The translations under genes and the position numbers were made by a program. The notes beneath the pieces were generated by a model. The model did not search any database. It worked only from the letters and a program-made list of their open reading frames with translations, and had not been told where the DNA came from. From Roseomonas sp. HF4 (GTDB lineage: Bacteria; Pseudomonadota; Alphaproteobacteria; Acetobacterales; Acetobacteraceae), in the NCBI RefSeq assembly GCF_005222755.1, contig NZ_STGD01000008.1, positions 62,001-126,000 on the forward strand: 64,000 bases of DNA, written 5' to 3'. Positions within the stretch are counted from its first letter, which is position 1. Each line of letters starts with the position of its first letter. This document shows, piece after piece, positions 37,659-46,438 of this stretch.

Positions 37659-37726
37659 GCAGAGGATATAGGAAGTGCCGGGACCGGATGGGATGCCCCC
37701 GGCCAACCTGAGGGGACGCTGCCTCC

Positions 37727-38455
37727 ATGCCGCTCACCGTGACGCCGGTGCCGTGTCTTTCCGACAACTACGCGTGGCTGCTGCGCGCGCCCGACGGGCG
37801 CATCGCCGTCTGCGACCCCGGGGAGGCCGCACCGGTCGCGGACGCAGTGGATGCGGCGGGCGGGCGGCTCGACCTCATCCTCCTGACGCATCATCACGGC
37901 GACCATGTCGCGGGCGTGGCCGACCTCGTCGCCCGCTATGGCGCCAAGGTGATCGGCGCGGCGGCCGATGCGCACCGCCTGCCGAAGCTCGACCAGGCCG
38001 TCGCGCCGGGGGAGGAGATCGACGTGCTGGGCGTGCCCGCCCGCGTGCTCGCCAGCGACGGGCACACGCGCGGCCACATCGCCTTCCATTTCCCCGAATG
38101 CGCGATCCTGCTCTGCGGCGACACGCTGTTCTCGCTCGGCTGCGGGCGCCTGCTCGAGGGCACGGCGGAGGAGATGTTCGCGAGCCTGCAGGCCCTGGCC
38201 GCCCTGCCGCCCGAGACGCTGGTCTGCTGCGGCCACGAATACAGCGAGAGCAACGCACGGTTCGCGCTCACGGTGGACCCGTCGAACGCGTCGCTGCGCG
38301 CCCGCGCCGACGAGATCGCGCTGCAGCGCGCCCAGGGGCGGCCGAGCGTGCCCACCACCATCGGCCAGGAGAACGCGGCGAACCCGTTCCTCCGCGCGCC
38401 CGACGTCGCGACCCTGGCGCGCATCCGCGCCGCCAAGGACAATTTCCGGGGCTGA
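37727..38455 (+). CDS. gloB: Hydroxyacylglutathione hydrolase (glyoxalase II)
   Basis: A 242-residue metallo-beta-lactamase-fold enzyme hydrolysing S-lactoylglutathione to lactate and glutathione in methylglyoxal detoxification. The di-metal motif THHHGDH (residues about 53-59), DGHTRGHIAFH, CGDTLFSLGCGRL and CCGHEYSESNARFA (glutathione-contact region) are all present. The C-terminal KDNFRG ending is conserved. A GST gene follows after 15 bp, forming a glutathione-linked operon. Confidence 0.97.
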   Translation: MPLTVTPVPCLSDNYAWLLRAPDGRIAVCDPGEAAPVADAVDAAGGRLDLILLTHHHGDHVAGVADLVARYGAKVIGAAADAHRLPKLDQAVAPGEEIDVLGVPARVLASDGHTRGHIAFHFPECAILLCGDTLFSLGCGRLLEGTAEEMFASLQALAALPPETLVCCGHEYSESNARFALTVDPSNASLRARADEIALQRAQGRPSVPTTIGQENAANPFLRAPDVATLARIRAAKDNFRG

Positions 38456-38470
38456 CCCGAGGAGACACGC

Positions 38471-39070
38471 ATGAAGCTGCACCATTCCCCCGCCAGCCCC
38501 TATGTCCGGAAGGTCATGGCCTCGGCGATCGCGCGCGGGCTCGATGGCCGGATCGAGCCGGTGGCGACCAACCCGCATGTCTCGCCGGCCGAATTGCTGG
38601 CCGACAACCCGCTGTCCAAGGTGCCGGCCCTGGTCGCCGACGACGGCACCGCGATCTACGACAGCCCGGTGATCTGCGAGTATCTCGACACGCTGGGCGA
38701 CACGCCCGCGCTGTTCCCGCCGACCGGCACGCCTGCGCGGCTGCGGGCGCAGATTCTGCACGCGACGGCGGACGGCATCCTCGACGCGGCGGTGGCCCGG
38801 CGCCTCGCCATGCCGCATCCGCAGGATGACGGCCGCCGCGCCTTCGACGCGCGGCAGAAGGCGGCGGTCGAGCGCGCGCTCGACGTTCTGGAGGCGGCGC
38901 CGCCCGAGGGCCTGGCCGACATCGGCGCGATCGCGGTCGGCTGCGCGCTCGGCTACCTCGACTTCCGCTTCCCGCACGAACCCTGGCGGGACGCGCATCC
39001 CCGCCTGGCGGCCTGGTTCGCTGAGGTGTCGAAGCTGCCGCCGCTGGCGCGCACGGTGCCCGTGGGATGA
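38471..39070 (+). CDS. Glutathione S-transferase family protein
   Basis: A 199-residue GST. The thioredoxin-like domain starts MKLHHSPASPYVRKV (Ser at the usual catalytic place), with the glutathione-binding KVPALV cis-Pro and YDSPVICEYLD. The all-helical domain includes ADIGAIAVGCALGYLDFR. It would conjugate or reduce electrophiles with glutathione. It sits between gloB and the cupin gene, whose ATG overlaps its stop as ATGA. Confidence 0.93.
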   Translation: MKLHHSPASPYVRKVMASAIARGLDGRIEPVATNPHVSPAELLADNPLSKVPALVADDGTAIYDSPVICEYLDTLGDTPALFPPTGTPARLRAQILHATADGILDAAVARRLAMPHPQDDGRRAFDARQKAAVERALDVLEAAPPEGLADIGAIAVGCALGYLDFRFPHEPWRDAHPRLAAWFAEVSKLPPLARTVPVG

Positions 39071-39537
39071 CCCTGCCGGACCTGCGCGACCCTTCTGTCA
39101 CGGCCGCGCAGGTCGTCGCGGCGCTGGACCTCCGGCCGCACCCCGAGGGCGGCCACTACCGGGAGGTCTGGCGCGACGCGCCGGCGGACGGCGGGCGCGG
39201 CGCCGGCACCGCCATCTATTTCCTGCTCGCCGCCGACGAGTTCAGCCACTGGCACCGCGTGGACGCCGCCGAGGCCTGGCACTGGTACGCTGGCGGGCCG
39301 CTCGCGCTGAGCATGTCGCCGGACGGCCACGACGCGGAGGCGGTGCATCTCGGCCCGGACCTTTCGCGCCACCAGCGCCCCTTCGCGCTGGTGCCGAAGG
39401 GGTGGTGGCAGTCCGCCGTCTCGCTCGGGCGGTGGAGCCTGGTCGGGTGCACCGTCGCGCCGGCCTTCGACTTCGCGGGATTCGAACTCGCGCCCCCGGA
39501 CTGGCGGCCCCGGCCGCGGAGCGGCAGGTCGCAGTAA
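39067..39537 (+). CDS. Cupin domain (DUF985) protein
   Basis: A 156-residue cupin of the DUF985 group. Diagnostic phrases are LRPHPEGGHYREVWRD, AIYFLLAADEFSHWHRVDAAEAWHWYAGGPL (read in parts, metal-type His residues) and VPKGWWQSAVSLG. The function of the family is uncertain, possibly sugar- or metal-related. It is translationally coupled to the GST gene. Its last codons fall in the first unit of a 26-bp-period repeat, so the final ten or so residues (RPRPRSGRSQ) may not be native to the fold. Confidence 0.87.
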   Translation: MTLPDLRDPSVTAAQVVAALDLRPHPEGGHYREVWRDAPADGGRGAGTAIYFLLAADEFSHWHRVDAAEAWHWYAGGPLALSMSPDGHDAEAVHLGPDLSRHQRPFALVPKGWWQSAVSLGRWSLVGCTVAPAFDFAGFELAPPDWRPRPRSGRSQ

Positions 39538-39592
39538 CGGCGCGGAGCGGCAGGTCGCAGTGACGGCGCAGAGCGGCGCGTCACGCCAGCCG
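39516..39592. repeat. Tandem repeat with 26-bp period at the cupin gene's 3' end
   Basis: GCGGAGCGGCAGGTCGCAGT occurs at 39516 and again at 39542, followed by a degenerate third unit (GCAGAGCGGCGCGTCACG) at about 39568; looser echoes (GGCGCGAGGCGGCAGACCT, GGCGCGGAGAGGCAGGC) continue to about 39660. The first unit contains the cupin stop codon. Confidence 0.7.
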
Positions 39593-39679
39593 CGGAGGGG
39601 CACGGCTCCCTGGCGGCGCGAGGCGGCAGACCTGCATGGCGGCGCGGAGAGGCAGGCCAGCCTGGGATCGACCGCCCGT

Positions 39680-39845
39680 CGTCCGGACCGGAAGGATAAA
39701 GACCGGGGGGAGAAGGGAACTTCTCCCCCTGCGGCCCCCTCAAACTTCCTTGTCACCCGCCGTCCGGCCTGGAATGGCCGCTCCAGGGGATCCAGGACGG
39801 GAGGGGGGGGGCGGGGAGGCTCTCCTCCCCCGCCTTTCGACCGCC
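39680..39845. repeat. Mosaic palindromic intergenic element, copy E
   Basis: It lies within the 475-bp gap between the cupin gene and the next gene. GGGGGAGAAGGGAACTTCTCC (39704-39724) and a G-run with GGGGAGGCTCTCCTCCCC (about 39815-39832) are the flanking hairpins; CTCAAACTTCCTTGTCACCC and CCTGGAATGGCCGCTCCAGG lie between. The left hairpin is nearly identical to that of copy C. I see no gene in this gap. Confidence 0.6.
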
Positions 39846-40012
39846 ATCCCGGGGCGCGCTCGGCATGGACCGCGGCGCGCCGCCGAAACGCTTCATCCTC
39901 GGCGCCGGTGGCATGCGGTAGAGTGACTGTCAGCCGAACCGGAGCCACCACGAGCCCCGCCCCGCCCCGTGGCCGCAGTCCGGCCTCGGAGGCCACGAAC
40001 AAGGAGACCGCC

Positions 40013-40612
40013 ATGCGACGCATCCTCGCCGCCGCCCTCGTTGCCACCCTCCCCCTGGCCGCGCAGGCGCAGGACCGGCCGCAGATCTTCCCGGCGCGCG
40101 ACGTGGCCGTGACCTACCGCGTCGCCGGCCAGGGCCAGCAGGCCGAACTCACCATGATGTGGTCCGCCGCGCAGCGCCTGATGCGCATGAACATGCCCCA
40201 GGGGCTCGGCTACATGGTCGCCGACTACCAGGGCCAGCGCGCCTTCATGGTCATGGAGCAGATGCGCATGATCATGGACGTGCCGCTGGACCAGGCCGCC
40301 GGCTACCAGCGGGACCTCGAGACCGCGCGCTTCACCCGCGGCGGCACCGAGAAGATCGCCGGCCACGACTGCACCGTGTGGCGCTTCCAGGGTGCATCCC
40401 AGTCCGGGGAGGCCTGCATCACGACCGAGGGCGTGATGCTCCGCGGCCAGGGCGCCGGGCGCGGCCAGCAGGGCCGGATGGAGGCGACCCGCGTGGTGTT
40501 CGGCGCGCATGACGCCTCGCAGTTCCGCCGGCCGCAGGGCTACCAGACCATGCAGATGCCGCGCGGCGCGCCGCAGGGCATGCCCGGGATGTTCCAGGGC
40601 TCCCCGCGCTGA
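40013..40612 (+). CDS. Methionine-rich exported protein (DUF4412-like)
   Basis: A 199-residue protein with a Sec signal peptide (RILAAALVATLPLAAQAQ). The mature part is unusually rich in Met: MMWSAAQRLMRMNMPQ, MVMEQMRMIMDVP and a C-terminal MQMPRGAPQGMPGMFQ. A central IAGHDCTVWRFQGA resembles DUF4412-type proteins, which may bind lipoprotein or lipid ligands. Met clusters can also bind Cu(I). GGAG lies six bases before the ATG. A LolA gene follows 32 bp downstream, so an envelope role is likely. The function is otherwise unknown. Confidence 0.75.
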   Translation: MRRILAAALVATLPLAAQAQDRPQIFPARDVAVTYRVAGQGQQAELTMMWSAAQRLMRMNMPQGLGYMVADYQGQRAFMVMEQMRMIMDVPLDQAAGYQRDLETARFTRGGTEKIAGHDCTVWRFQGASQSGEACITTEGVMLRGQGAGRGQQGRMEATRVVFGAHDASQFRRPQGYQTMQMPRGAPQGMPGMFQGSPR

Positions 40613-40644
40613 CGGGGCTTTCCAGGGCGGGCGCGGCGCGCCAC

Positions 40645-41331
40645 ATGCTGTTTGTGACGAAACGCCCGATGAAACGCCTGATGCACCGCCTGATGGATCG
40701 CCGCGCCCTGCTCGCCGCCCCGCTCGCCCTCGCGCTGCCGGCGCGCGCGCAGGGCCTGTCCGCGCGCGACCGCGCCGATGTCGCGCGGATCGAGGCCTAT
40801 CTGAACGCGCTGACGACGCTGCGCGCGCGGTTCCTGCAGATCGCGCAGAACGGCGCCGCAGCCGAGGGCACCGCCTGGATCTGGCGCCCGGGCCGCATGC
40901 GCTTCGAGTACGACCCCCCCGATCCGCTGCTGCTCGTGGCCGATGCCGGGCAATTCCTGATGTACGACCGGGAATTGCGGGCGCCGACCACGCTGCTGGT
41001 CAGCCAGACGCCGCTCGGCATCCTGCTGCGGCGGGAGGTGCGGCTGTCGGGCGACGTGACCGTGGCCGGGCTCGATCGGTCGGGCGGGTTCCTACGCATC
41101 ACGGTGTTCCGTACCTCCGAGCCCTCGGAGGGCCGGCTGACGCTGGTCTTCGACCCCGAGCCGCTGGCACTGCGGCAATGGGCGGTGCGCGACCCGCAGG
41201 GGCGCGAGACGCGCGTCACGCTGTCGCGAATCGAGACGGGGCTGCGCTTCCCGGCCGGTCTGTTCCAGTTCAACGACCCGCGCTTCTTCGAGCCGGGCGG
41301 CTTCGGCGCGCCCCAGGGCAGCGGCAACTGA
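40645..41331 (+). CDS. lolA: Outer-membrane lipoprotein carrier LolA family protein
   Basis: A 228-residue periplasmic protein. After a leader (DRRALLAAPLALALPARAQ) comes the LolA pattern: IEAYLNALTTLRARFLQ, GTAWIWRPGRMRFEYDPPDPLLLVADG-like stretch, then an unclosed beta-barrel ending LRFPAGLFQFNDPRFF. It carries lipoproteins from the LolCDE complex to the outer membrane. Three in-frame ATGs (40645, 40669, 40693) could start it, and none has a clear ribosome-binding site; the last leaves a compact signal peptide. Confidence 0.88.
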   Translation: MLFVTKRPMKRLMHRLMDRRALLAAPLALALPARAQGLSARDRADVARIEAYLNALTTLRARFLQIAQNGAAAEGTAWIWRPGRMRFEYDPPDPLLLVADAGQFLMYDRELRAPTTLLVSQTPLGILLRREVRLSGDVTVAGLDRSGGFLRITVFRTSEPSEGRLTLVFDPEPLALRQWAVRDPQGRETRVTLSRIETGLRFPAGLFQFNDPRFFEPGGFGAPQGSGN

Positions 41332-41467
41332 GGCGGGTGGCGCCTGCCCAGCCGCGTTGCGGCCGGGGCGCCCGCTGCACGGCAATGATGCAACGCATGG
41401 ACGCCATTCACAGAAAACCCACGAGAAGCCTTGATCCTGCCACGCCGTCGCGGAAGTGTAGGACTTC

Positions 41468-42268
41468 ATGAGACCTCTCGTCGGCATCTCCTGCTGCCAG
41501 AAGCCCTTCGGCATCTTCGGAACGCCGAACCACGCCGCCTCGGACACCTATGTCCGCGCCGTCCGCGGGCCGGTTGCCGGCACGCCGGTGCTGCTGCCGG
41601 CGGCCGGCGAGGACCTCTCGGCGGAACTCCTGCCCCATCTGGATGGGCTGATCCTGACCGGCAGCCGCTCGAACGTCTGGCCGGGCCATTACGAAGGCCC
41701 GCCGCATGCCGAGGGCACGCCCGAGGACCTGGAGCGCGACGCGACCACCCTGCCCCTGATCCGCGCGGTGATCGCGCATGGCGTGCCGCTGCTCGCGATC
41801 TGCCGCGGCATGCAGGAGCTGAACGTCGCGCTCGGCGGCAGCCTCGACCAGCGCATCCAGGACCTGCCCGGACGGATGGACCATTCCACGCCGTCGGACC
41901 AGCCGATCCCGCGCGTGCGTACCGGCAAGGCCCATGCGGTGCGGGTCGAGGCGGACGGCGCGCTCGCGGCCGTGCTGACGCCCGAGGCACGCCGGGCAGG
42001 GCGGCTCGCGGTGAATTCGCTGCACAACCAGGGCGTCCAGCGCCTGGCGCCGCGGCTTGCGGCCGAAGCCTGGGCGCCGGACGGCACGGTGGAGGCCGTA
42101 AGGGTCGACGGCGCCGCCGCCTTTGCGCTCGGCGTGCAGTGGCACCCGGAATACGACTGGGAGCGGGACGCGGACAGCCAAGCCATCTTCATCGCCTTCG
42201 GGCGGGCCTGCGCCGCGCATCGCGCCGCCCGCCTGGGGGCACCGGGCCTGGCGCAGGCGGCCGAATAG
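41468..42268 (+). CDS. Gamma-glutamyl-gamma-aminobutyrate hydrolase family protein (class I amidotransferase, C26)
   Basis: A 266-residue glutaminase-type hydrolase similar to PuuD. The nucleophile Cys lies in AICRGMQELNVALGG, and His/Glu in GVQWHPEYDW complete the triad; VNSLHNQGVQRLAP is another PuuD-family phrase. It cleaves gamma-glutamyl amides, for example in putrescine breakdown. No other puu genes lie nearby. The exact substrate is uncertain. Confidence 0.9.
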   Translation: MRPLVGISCCQKPFGIFGTPNHAASDTYVRAVRGPVAGTPVLLPAAGEDLSAELLPHLDGLILTGSRSNVWPGHYEGPPHAEGTPEDLERDATTLPLIRAVIAHGVPLLAICRGMQELNVALGGSLDQRIQDLPGRMDHSTPSDQPIPRVRTGKAHAVRVEADGALAAVLTPEARRAGRLAVNSLHNQGVQRLAPRLAAEAWAPDGTVEAVRVDGAAAFALGVQWHPEYDWERDADSQAIFIAFGRACAAHRAARLGAPGLAQAAE

Positions 42269-42438
42269 CGCGGCCGGCGCAGGCTACGGAGGCGCCAAGA
42301 CGCGTTCAGGGCATTTGTCTTTTGATTTCACGGGCCGAAGGCGGTAGTCTTCGTCATCCGGCCGTCAATGGCCGGTGGTCGAGCTCCGGTATCCCCTGCC
42401 GGCTCGCCCGACCTTTCCGATCGGAAATAAAAAATACG

Positions 42439-42475
42439 GCGCCCGGTCACCCCCCTGACCGGGCGCTTCTTTTTT
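42439..42475 (+). terminator. Rho-independent terminator
   Basis: GCGCCCGGTCA (42439-42449), a C-rich loop and TGACCGGGCGC (42456-42466) form an 11-bp perfect stem followed by TTCTTTTTT. It lies 170 bp after the C26 gene within a 360-bp gene-free gap (42269-42628). That gap also holds small hairpins (CCGGCCGTCAATGGCCGG, TTTCCGATCGGAAA) and could encode a short RNA ending here. Confidence 0.9.
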
Positions 42476-42628
42476 GAACGGACCTCTTCGTTTCCTGCCC
42501 GGGACCTTGCAGTTCGGAGCCGAACTTCGAGTAACACTTCATGTGATCGGCTGGCCGCCCCCGCCTTCCGGCCTCGCCCGCGCGCCTGTATAGGACGCCG
42601 TCGCATTCCGATCCGGAGCCTGTTTCGC

Positions 42629-43315
42629 ATGGTGTCCTACGTCCTCCCCCCGCCGCCGGTCGCGGCCATTCCCGTGAAGGGGAACGACGCGATGTTCCCC
42701 GTGCGGCGTATCTTCTGCGTCGGGCGCAACTACGCCGAGCACGCGATCGAGATGGGCTCCGACCCGACGCGCGAGCCGCCCTTCTACTTCGCGAAGCCCG
42801 CCGATGCCGTGGTCATCAACGACGCCGACATGCCCTATCCGAGCGTAACGAAGTCCCTGCACCACGAGATGGAACTCGTCGTCGCCATCGGGACCGGCGG
42901 GAAGAACATCGCGGTGGCCGACGCGCTGAAGCATGTCTGGGGCTATTGCTGCGGCCTCGACATGACCCGCCGCGACATCCAGAACGAAGCCAAGAAGACC
43001 GGCCGCCCCTGGGACATGGGCAAGGGCTTCGACCGTTCGGCGCCGATGGGCGCGCTGGTGCCGGCCGCCGGCATCGACCCGTCGAAGGGGAAGATCGAAC
43101 TGAAGGTCAACGGCAAGGTCACCCAGACCTCCGACCTGTCGAAGCTGATCTGGTCGGTGCCCGAGGTGATCGCGAACCTGTCGGAACTGGTCGAGCTCGC
43201 CCCCGGCGACCTCATCATGACCGGCACGCCGGAAGGCGTGGCCGCGGTGGTGCGCGGCGACGTGCTCGAAGGCTTCGTCGAGGGCGTCGGCGAGGTCCGC
43301 ACGAAGATCGTCTGA
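42629..43315 (+). CDS. Fumarylacetoacetate hydrolase family protein
   Basis: A 228-residue short FAH-family protein (fumarylpyruvate hydrolase/acylpyruvase type). Metal-binding and active-site phrases are [51 protein letters not shown] and [13 protein letters not shown]. It would hydrolyse or decarboxylate acylpyruvates in aromatic breakdown. Its stop overlaps the start of xthA as TGATG. Confidence 0.93.
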   Translation: MVSYVLPPPPVAAIPVKGNDAMFPVRRIFCVGRNYAEHAIEMGSDPTREPPFYFAKPADAVVINDADMPYPSVTKSLHHEMELVVAIGTGGKNIAVADALKHVWGYCCGLDMTRRDIQNEAKKTGRPWDMGKGFDRSAPMGALVPAAGIDPSKGKIELKVNGKVTQTSDLSKLIWSVPEVIANLSELVELAPGDLIMTGTPEGVAAVVRGDVLEGFVEGVGEVRTKIV

Positions 43316-44145
43316 TGCCCCGGAAGGCCGCGGCCGGGCGCGCGCCGCTGCGCATCGCCACCTGGAACATCAACAGCGTGCGGCTCCGGCTGCCTCTGCT
43401 GCAGGACCTCGTGGCGGCGCTCGACCCCGACGTGCTCTGCCTGCAGGAGACGAAGTGCCCGGACGAGGCCTTCCCGCATGAAGGCATCGCCGCGCTCGGC
43501 TTCGGGCACCGCCTGGTGCGCGGCATGAAGGGCTACAACGGCGTCGCCATCCTCGCGAAGCGGCCGATCCTGCCGCGGGAGGAGGACCCCGACTGGTGCG
43601 GGCGGGGCGATTGCCGCCACCTCGGCGCGGCCGTCGACGCGCCGGGCGGGCGGATCGAGCTGCACAATTTCTACATCCCGGCCGGCGGCGACGTCCCGGA
43701 CCGGGCGCAGAACCCCAAATTCGGCCATAAGCTGGACTTCGTGGCGGAAGCCACCGCCTGGTCCGCAGCCCGCCCGGCGAAGCGCGCCGTCATGGTGGGC
43801 GACCTCAACATCGCGCCGCTCGAGCACGACGTCTGGTCGCACCGGCAGTTGCTCGACGTCGTCTCCCACACCCCGGTCGAGGTCGAGGCGCTGACCGCCT
43901 GGCAGGCGGCCGGCGGCTGGCACGACGCGCTGCGCCACTTCGTGCCGGCGGATGAGAAGCTCTACACGTGGTGGTCCTACCGCGCGCGGGACTGGCGCGC
44001 AGCGGACCGCGGCCGGCGGCTCGACCACATCTGGGTCAGCCCCGACCTCGCCGGCGGCCTGCGGCGCCATGTCGTGCTGAAGGACGCGCGGGGCTGGACG
44101 CAGGCCTCGGACCACGTGCCCGTCATGGTGGAGATCGCCCCTTGA
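43315..44145 (+). CDS. xthA: Exodeoxyribonuclease III
   Basis: A 276-residue AP endonuclease/3'-exonuclease of base-excision repair. Family residues are IATWNINSVRLRL, LQETKC (metal Glu), GYNGVAIL, VGDLNIAP (Asp/Asn), RLDHIWVS and the C-terminal SDHVPVMVE (catalytic His). Length is normal. It is translationally coupled to the FAH-family gene and followed by a small lipoprotein gene. Confidence 0.96.
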   Translation: MPRKAAAGRAPLRIATWNINSVRLRLPLLQDLVAALDPDVLCLQETKCPDEAFPHEGIAALGFGHRLVRGMKGYNGVAILAKRPILPREEDPDWCGRGDCRHLGAAVDAPGGRIELHNFYIPAGGDVPDRAQNPKFGHKLDFVAEATAWSAARPAKRAVMVGDLNIAPLEHDVWSHRQLLDVVSHTPVEVEALTAWQAAGGWHDALRHFVPADEKLYTWWSYRARDWRAADRGRRLDHIWVSPDLAGGLRRHVVLKDARGWTQASDHVPVMVEIAP

Positions 44146-44546
44146 GCCGCCACCCGACAGGCCGCCGCGCCACCCTTCTCGCGCTCCTGGCAGCCCTCGG
44201 CGCCTGCGCCGCGCCCGAGCCGCCGGCCACGGTGGCGCCGCCCGACGACGACCCGGACCCGGACCCGGAGCGCGTCTACACGCCCGGCCCCATCCCCTGG
44301 GCGAACCTGACCGACGAACACAAGCGCCGCGCCCGCCAGGCGCTGACACGGCTCGGCGAGGACATTCCCGACGAGGAAACCCTGCAGGCCCGCTGGCTGA
44401 TCATGTCGCCTGCGCAGCAGCGCTTCAGCATCCGCCGTCCGCCGCCACCTCCGCCGCCGCCGCGGCGCTCCACGCGCGGTGGCCGCACGCCGGCACGGGG
44501 CAGCAGGCCCGCGCCGGCCACGACGCGGACACGCCGCCGGCGGTAG
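44142..44546 (+). CDS. Small Pro/Arg-rich lipoprotein
   Basis: About 134 residues if begun at the TTG at 44142, which overlaps the xthA stop. The N-terminus has a lipobox-type leader (ATLLALLAALGAC), then an acidic Asp/Pro stretch (DDDPDPDPE), a helical middle (NLTDEHKRRARQALTRLGEDIPDEETLQARWLIMSPAQQ, in parts) and a poly-Pro/Arg tail (PPPPPPPPRR). I recognise no family; the basic tail could contact DNA or the cell wall. The uncommon start codon lowers confidence. Confidence 0.6.
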   Translation: MSRHPTGRRATLLALLAALGACAAPEPPATVAPPDDDPDPDPERVYTPGPIPWANLTDEHKRRARQALTRLGEDIPDEETLQARWLIMSPAQQRFSIRRPPPPPPPPRRSTRGGRTPARGSRPAPATTRTRRRR

Positions 44547-44651
44547 CCGCCGCATGCCGGCGGTCGAAGGTCTGACCTTCGGCCGCCCTCAGGCACCAGG
44601 TGGGCTGCGTCCGGGCCCCTCGGCTCGCGTGGCGGTCGCAGGCCGTGCGCG

Positions 44652-46325
44652 TCACGCGCCGAGGACGCAAGCCGCCTCGGCCACCGCGGCCTCAAGCGCC
44701 CCGTCCGCGAAGGGGGAGACGAGCCCGGCCGAGCCCACCAGCCCTTGGAACGGCATCGAGCCACCACGGCCGCAAAGCGCGACATAGGCATCGAGCGCGC
44801 CCGCCGCGTCGCGCCGCGACCACACCCAGAACTGCAGCGCGACGCAGAGCGCCAGCGTGTAGTCGATGTAGTAGAAGGGTGAGTTGTAGATGTGCGCCTT
44901 CGCCTGCCAGCGCCCGCCTGCGGACGGGTATCCGAGGTCCCCGTAGTCGGACCAGGGCATGTAGTGCCGCTCGAGCCGCTGCCACATCGCGTGGCGCTCG
45001 GCCGGGGTCGCGCCGGGGTTGGCGTAGACCTCGTGCTGGAAGTGGTCGACGCAGACGCCGTAGGGCAGGAAGGCCAGCGCGCCGATCAGGTGCATGCGAC
45101 GATAGCGTTCGGCCGCGCCCTCCCCCACCAGGCGGCCGATGCCGGGATGGGTGAGGTATTCCAGGCCCATCGAATGGATCTCGGCCGCCTCCATGGTCGG
45201 CCAGAGCAGGTCGAGGCCCGGCAGGTTCCGGCTTTCCCAGCACTGGAAGGCGTGGCCCATCTCGTGCGTGAAGACGCCGATGTCGTTGTGCGTGCCGTTG
45301 AAGTTGGCGAAGATGAAGGGCGTGCCCACGGTTGGGAAGGCGGTGCAGAAGCCGCCCCCCGCCTTGCCCGGCCGGTTCTTCAGGTCGAGAAAGCCGCCCT
45401 GCCGCATCATGGCGTAGAACGACGCCAGGCGCGGATCCATGGCCCCGAACATCTCCTGCGCCGCGGCCACCAGCATGTCGTGGTCGCCCGCGGGCTTCGG
45501 GTTGCCGGCCGGGTCGATCAGCGCCTCGTCCCAGAACATCAGGCGGTCCCAGCCATGCGTCGCGCGGCGCTGTTCCAGGATGCGCGCGACCAGCGGGGTG
45601 ACGTGGCGCGCGACGGCCTCCCGGTAGCGCGCGACATCGGCCGGGCCGTAATCGATCCGGCGCATCCGGCGATAGCCGAGCGGCGTGAAGGTCGCATCGC
45701 CGAGCTTGCGCGCCATGCCGGTGCGCAGATGCACGAGCCGGTCGTAGATCTCGTCCAGCTCCGCGCCATGCGCGGCGAAGAAGCCCCAGCGCGCGGCCTC
45801 GGCCTCGTGGCGCGTCGCGCGGTCGGGATCCTCCGCGAAGGGCGCAAGGCCGGCGAGGTTAACCTCCTGCCCCCGCACCGTCGCGCGCGCGCCGGCGAGC
45901 AGCGCCGTGTAGCGGGCGGAGAGGCGGCTCTCCTCCTCCGTCTCGGCGGCGATGGCGGGGTCGAAGGCAGTGACGTCGGTCTCCCACAGCGCGACGGGAT
46001 GCGCGCCGGCCAGCGCCTCGAGTCCCGCGCGATCGGGGTCGGCGAGCAGGCGGCGCTTCAATGCGGTCTCGTGCGTCGCGGCCTCGGGAGCGAGGCTGTC
46101 GGCGTACTCGCGCTCGGCGACCGCCGCCGCATCCGTCGTGTCCTGCGCGAAGCGCAGGTGCACGAGCGAGGACCAGGTATCGTGGCGGCGGCGCGCCGCG
46201 TCCCAGGCGGCCAGCGCGCCGGCGCGGTCGCCTGCGTCGAGCCGCGCATCGACGGCGGCGCGGTCGGCCGCGAGCGAGGCCTTGTCCGGCCGCGATGCGG
46301 CGATCTCGGCGAAGCGAAGCGTCAT
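44652..46325 (-). CDS. M3-family oligoendopeptidase
   Basis: A 557-residue zinc metallopeptidase of the thimet oligopeptidase clan (PepF/M3 type). The zinc motif HEMGHAFQCWES (HExxH) is followed about 25 residues later by the third ligand in MEAAEIHSMGLEYL. The C-terminal PFYYIDYTLALCVALQFWVW is typical of the M3B group. It degrades short peptides in the cytoplasm. The ATG at 46325 is divergent from the binding-protein gene. Confidence 0.93.
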   Translation of the reverse strand: MTLRFAEIAASRPDKASLAADRAAVDARLDAGDRAGALAAWDAARRRHDTWSSLVHLRFAQDTTDAAAVAEREYADSLAPEAATHETALKRRLLADPDRAGLEALAGAHPVALWETDVTAFDPAIAAETEEESRLSARYTALLAGARATVRGQEVNLAGLAPFAEDPDRATRHEAEAARWGFFAAHGAELDEIYDRLVHLRTGMARKLGDATFTPLGYRRMRRIDYGPADVARYREAVARHVTPLVARILEQRRATHGWDRLMFWDEALIDPAGNPKPAGDHDMLVAAAQEMFGAMDPRLASFYAMMRQGGFLDLKNRPGKAGGGFCTAFPTVGTPFIFANFNGTHNDIGVFTHEMGHAFQCWESRNLPGLDLLWPTMEAAEIHSMGLEYLTHPGIGRLVGEGAAERYRRMHLIGALAFLPYGVCVDHFQHEVYANPGATPAERHAMWQRLERHYMPWSDYGDLGYPSAGGRWQAKAHIYNSPFYYIDYTLALCVALQFWVWSRRDAAGALDAYVALCGRGGSMPFQGLVGSAGLVSPFADGALEAAVAEAACVLGA

Positions 46326-46438
46326 GGGCGGTCATCCTGCGGCGGGGCGGCCTCCACCTCGCGCAGGGGCCGCGCGCAGGTCAAGCGGCCGGTGGACGGC
46401 GCGCCGCGATGCCGCCACCCTCGGCGCCGGAGGATGCC

